Assembly (NCBI GenBank): GCA_003022815.1
Contig: PXSL01000026.1
Span: forward strand, 1-15,231
Direction: 5' to 3'
Length of the DNA: 15,231 nt
From: Halobacteriales archaeon SW_5_68_122
Lineage (GTDB): Archaea > Halobacteriota > Halobacteria > Halobacteriales > Haloarculaceae
The notes under the pieces are model-generated. The model ran no database searches. It was not told the DNA's origin and saw only the letters and a program-made list of their open reading frames with translations. Position numbers and translations under genes: made by a program. Below, piece by piece: positions 13,226-15,231 of this stretch (position 1 is its first letter; every line of letters begins with the position of its first letter).

Positions 13226-14103
13226 ATGCAGTGCGACGACTGCGGCGGGGAGGCAGTCATGCACGCCGCCTACTCCGGGCTACACATGTGCGCCGAGCAC
13301 TTCTGCCGATCCGTCGAGTCGCGGGTCCGCAGGCGCATGCGCGAGGACGCGCTTCTGTCCGACGAAGCCACTCCCGAGGACCCGGAGACGTGGCTCGTCG
13401 GTCTCTCCGGCGGCAAGGACAGCGTCGTCCTCACCCACCTTCTGGACGACACCTTCGCCGCGGACCCCCGCCTCGAACTGGTCGCGCTCACCGTCCACGA
13501 GGGCATCGACGGCTACCGGGACGCCTCGCTTGCGGCCTGCCTCGAGCTGACCGACGACCTCGGCATCGAACACGAGGTGGTCAACTACGCCGACGAGTAC
13601 GGCCTCAAGATGGACGCGGTTGCCGACGACGACCCCCTGGACATGGCACCGTGTGCCTACTGCGGGGTGTTCCGGCGGGACGCGCTCTCGCGGTACGCCG
13701 AGGCGTACGGCGCCGACAAGCTACTGACCGGCCACAACCTCGACGACGAGGCACAGACCGCGATGATGAACCTGCTGTCGGGCGACGTCGCCCGGATGGC
13801 CAGACACTTCGACGCCTCCCTGGGGAGCTTCGAGGAGCGGCCGCGGAGTGTCCCCATGCCAGCGAGGCCTATCGCGGCGAGATTCGGGACCACCTCCACG
13901 AACTCGAGGAAAACCACCCCGGGACGCGCCACTCCATCATGTCCGGCTACGAGGAACTGGCCCGCCTCGCGGCGGCCGCCGGCCTCGGCGGCGACGACGG
14001 CCCGCAGGGAACCTGCGACCGCTGCGGCGCGCCGACGCGGAATGCGGTCTGCCGGAAGTGCGAACTCGTCGATAAGGTCGGTGGCAAGCTGCCCGGCGAC
14101 TGA
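13226..14103 (+). pseudogene. ncsA: tRNA 2-thiolation protein NcsA/TtuA family, internal out-of-frame deletion
   Basis: This family adenylates and thiolates uridines in tRNA; in Haloferax, NcsA works with the ubiquitin-like sulphur carrier SAMP2. The first frame shows an N-terminal zinc motif (CDDCGG ... HMCAEHFC), the PP-loop SGGKDS at 61-66 and the Cys pair CAYCG (Cys143, Cys146), followed by LLTGHNLDDEAQT. After ASLGSFEER (to about 13838) it changes frame to AECPHASEAYRGEI, LEENHPGTRHSIMSGYEEL and the C-terminal zinc motif CDRCGAP ... CRKC, ending TGA 14101-14103. The stretch between FEER and ECPHA, which in relatives holds a PEKEV-type core segment of several dozen residues, is missing; the missing length is 1 modulo 3. 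All metal ligands flanking the gap survive. Because wobble-uridine thiolation is widely conserved, an assembly deletion is a serious alternative to a real loss. Confidence 0.85.
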
Positions 14104-14223
14104 GCGGGCGTCAGCCGGGCGTCATACATTGTGTTTACGCCGCTACTATCAACAAGCTTCGTTGACTGTTTCGAGAGCTAACCGCTCTACGCTAGCGCAA
14201 AATAAGTATGTAAGGTTCAGGAC

Positions 14224-15231
14224 CTATCGGATTACGTCGAGACCGTTGTTCTGCTCGACCTCCGAGCGGCCGCCGTCGGTCTCACCGACGCCGAACCCGC
14301 CGGAGTTCGCCGAACTGCTCGGCGGCGTCGAGGCGAACTCGTCGTCGCCGTCGACGTCCTCGATAGCCTGCCGGGAGGCGTCGGCCTGCTTCTGGGTGGT
14401 TGGGCCGAGGATCTGGGCGCTCTGGACGCCGGTCATGATGGCCATGACCCGGACCTTGCCCTTGTACTCGTCTTGGATGCGGGCGCCCCAGATGACGTTC
14501 GCCGAGGCCTCCAAGCGCTCGGTGATGTTCTGGGCGATGCCTTCGGCCTCCTTCAGCGTGAGGTCGGGACCGCCCGTGATGTGGACTAGCCCGCCGGAGG
14601 CGCCGCGGTAGTCGACGTCCAACAGCGGGTGGTTCATCGCGTCGTTGACCACCTCCTTGGTCTTGTTCTTGTCCTGGGTTTCGCCGACGAGCATCACCGC
14701 GACGCCGCCCTGGTTCATGATTGAGGTCATGTCCGCGTAGTCCAGGTTAATGAGCGACGGCTGGGTAATGGTCTCGCTGATGCCCTTGACAGTCTCGGCG
14801 ATGATCTGGTCCATCACCGAGAACGCCTTGCCGATGGGCAGGTTCGGGACGTAGTCCAGTAGGCGGTTGTTGTCCAGCACGATGATAGAGTCGGCCTCGT
14901 TTCGAAGTTTCTCGAGGCCCTCCTCGGCTTTCACCGTCCGGGCGCGCTCGACGTTGAACGGCGTCGAGACCATGCCTACGACGATGGAGCCCTGCTCTTT
15001 GGCGATCTTCGAGACGACCGGCGCCGCGCCGGTGCCGGTGCCGCCACCCATGCCCGCCGTGACGAACACGAGGTCGGCCTCACCGAGGACCTCCTTGATG
15101 GTGCCCTGGGCCATCTCCGTGGCGCGCTCGCCCATCGAGGGGTCGCCGCCGGCCCCGAGTCCGTTGGTCAGGGACTTGCCGACGAGAATCTTCGTGTCGG
15201 CCTCCACCATCTGCAGGTGCTGTTTGTCGGT
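14224..15231 (-). CDS. ftsZ2: Cell division protein FtsZ2 (partial, N-terminus off the right edge)
   Basis: The reverse strand is open from the right edge to the TAG at 14226-14224, giving 335 residues. FtsZ is the tubulin-like GTPase of the division ring; haloarchaea have FtsZ1 and FtsZ2, which act together. Seen are [18 protein letters not shown], the tubulin signature [17 protein letters not shown] that contacts GTP phosphates, the T5-T6 region [16 protein letters not shown], the T7 synergy loop NLDYADM and [21 protein letters not shown]. The C-terminal [15 protein letters not shown] motif, after a Ser/Gly-rich linker, is the FtsZ2-type ending and not the FtsZ1 one. About 60-70 N-terminal residues with the GGAGNN motif are outside the window. 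It converges with the NcsA gene across 120 bp. In contrast to its neighbour it shows no internal damage. Confidence 0.96.
   Translation of the reverse strand, partial: TDKQHLQMVEADTKILVGKSLTNGLGAGGDPSMGERATEMAQGTIKEVLGEADLVFVTAGMGGGTGTGAAPVVSKIAKEQGSIVVGMVSTPFNVERARTVKAEEGLEKLRNEADSIIVLDNNRLLDYVPNLPIGKAFSVMDQIIAETVKGISETITQPSLINLDYADMTSIMNQGGVAVMLVGETQDKNKTKEVVNDAMNHPLLDVDYRGASGGLVHITGGPDLTLKEAEGIAQNITERLEASANVIWGARIQDEYKGKVRVMAIMTGVQSAQILGPTTQKQADASRQAIEDVDGDDEFASTPPSSSANSGGFGVGETDGGRSEVEQNNGLDVIR

Noticed and set aside
13826..13850. Programmed frameshifting as an explanation for the NcsA break
   Set aside because: A slip would change the frame but could not supply the missing conserved block, and there is no slippery heptamer.
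14104..14223. Possible shared terminator or small RNA between ncsA and ftsZ2
   Set aside because: Some AT-rich stretches are present, but I found no convincing inverted repeat followed by a T-run and no promoter-like arrangement.
14104..14611. Continuation of the NcsA upstream frame into the ftsZ2 region
   Set aside because: After the deletion junction this frame carries no NcsA motifs and runs antisense to FtsZ2; the true C-terminus is in the neighbouring frame, ending at 14103.
1..15231. CRISPR array, tRNA or rRNA genes, integrase or attachment site
   Set aside because: I scanned for regularly spaced repeats and tRNA-like cloverleafs and saw none; the only repeats found are the two palindromic elements.

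Overview
The window looks like a chromosomal segment from a haloarchaeon (class Halobacteria). It is very GC-rich, its proteins are acidic, and several genes belong to families that I associate with haloarchaea: FtsZ2 with the ending NNGLDVIR, a HalX-type response regulator, a RecA-like signalling ATPase, a LURP-one/tubby-like protein and a Tat-exported S15 hydrolase. Several genes have a T-rich box about 26-29 bases upstream of the start codon and no Shine-Dalgarno sequence, which is the usual leaderless pattern of this group.

Layout. 1-552 (-): 5'-proximal part of an arylamine N-acetyltransferase that runs off the left edge. 673-1424 (+): aldo/keto reductase broken by an internal out-of-frame deletion. 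1568-1794: a palindromic MITE-like element with 12-bp terminal inverted repeats and an 11-bp target duplication, lying against the stop codon of the next gene. 1788-2549 (-): carbon-nitrogen hydrolase. 2642-3193 (-): class I methyltransferase. 3286-3448 (+): one-base-frameshifted gene for a small single-pass membrane protein. 3535-4536 (-): RNA 3'-terminal phosphate cyclase RtcA. 4617-4698: an 82-nt palindromic repeat. 4698-5279 (-): LURP-one-related protein. 5398-7674 (+): Tat-exported CocE/NonD (S15) hydrolase. 7771-9056 (-): two-gene operon of a MinD-like ATPase and an unknown acidic partner with an ATGA overlap. 9178-9318 (+): a 46-aa ORF divergent from minD. 9352-9955 (-): broken haloarchaeal gene (DUF7095-like). 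10054-13166 (+): PAS-PAS-GAF histidine kinase overlapping a receiver-HalX-RecA-like fusion. 13226-14103 (+): NcsA/TtuA-type tRNA thiolase with an internal deletion. 14224 to the right edge (-): FtsZ2, N-terminus missing.

Most genes are single-function housekeeping or accessory genes. Two groups look like functional units. One is the kinase/regulator pair, where a phosphorelay ends in a protein that carries its own P-loop-like domain. The other is the MinD-like ATPase with its translationally coupled partner.

The strangest property is the integrity of the sequence. Three otherwise well-conserved genes each lack an internal block and change frame at the junction, and a fourth tiny gene is one base out of frame. 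This is either clustered gene decay or a systematic assembly/consensus problem, and it should be settled before biology is read into those genes. I saw no convincing new defence or mobile system, CRISPR array, tRNA or rRNA.
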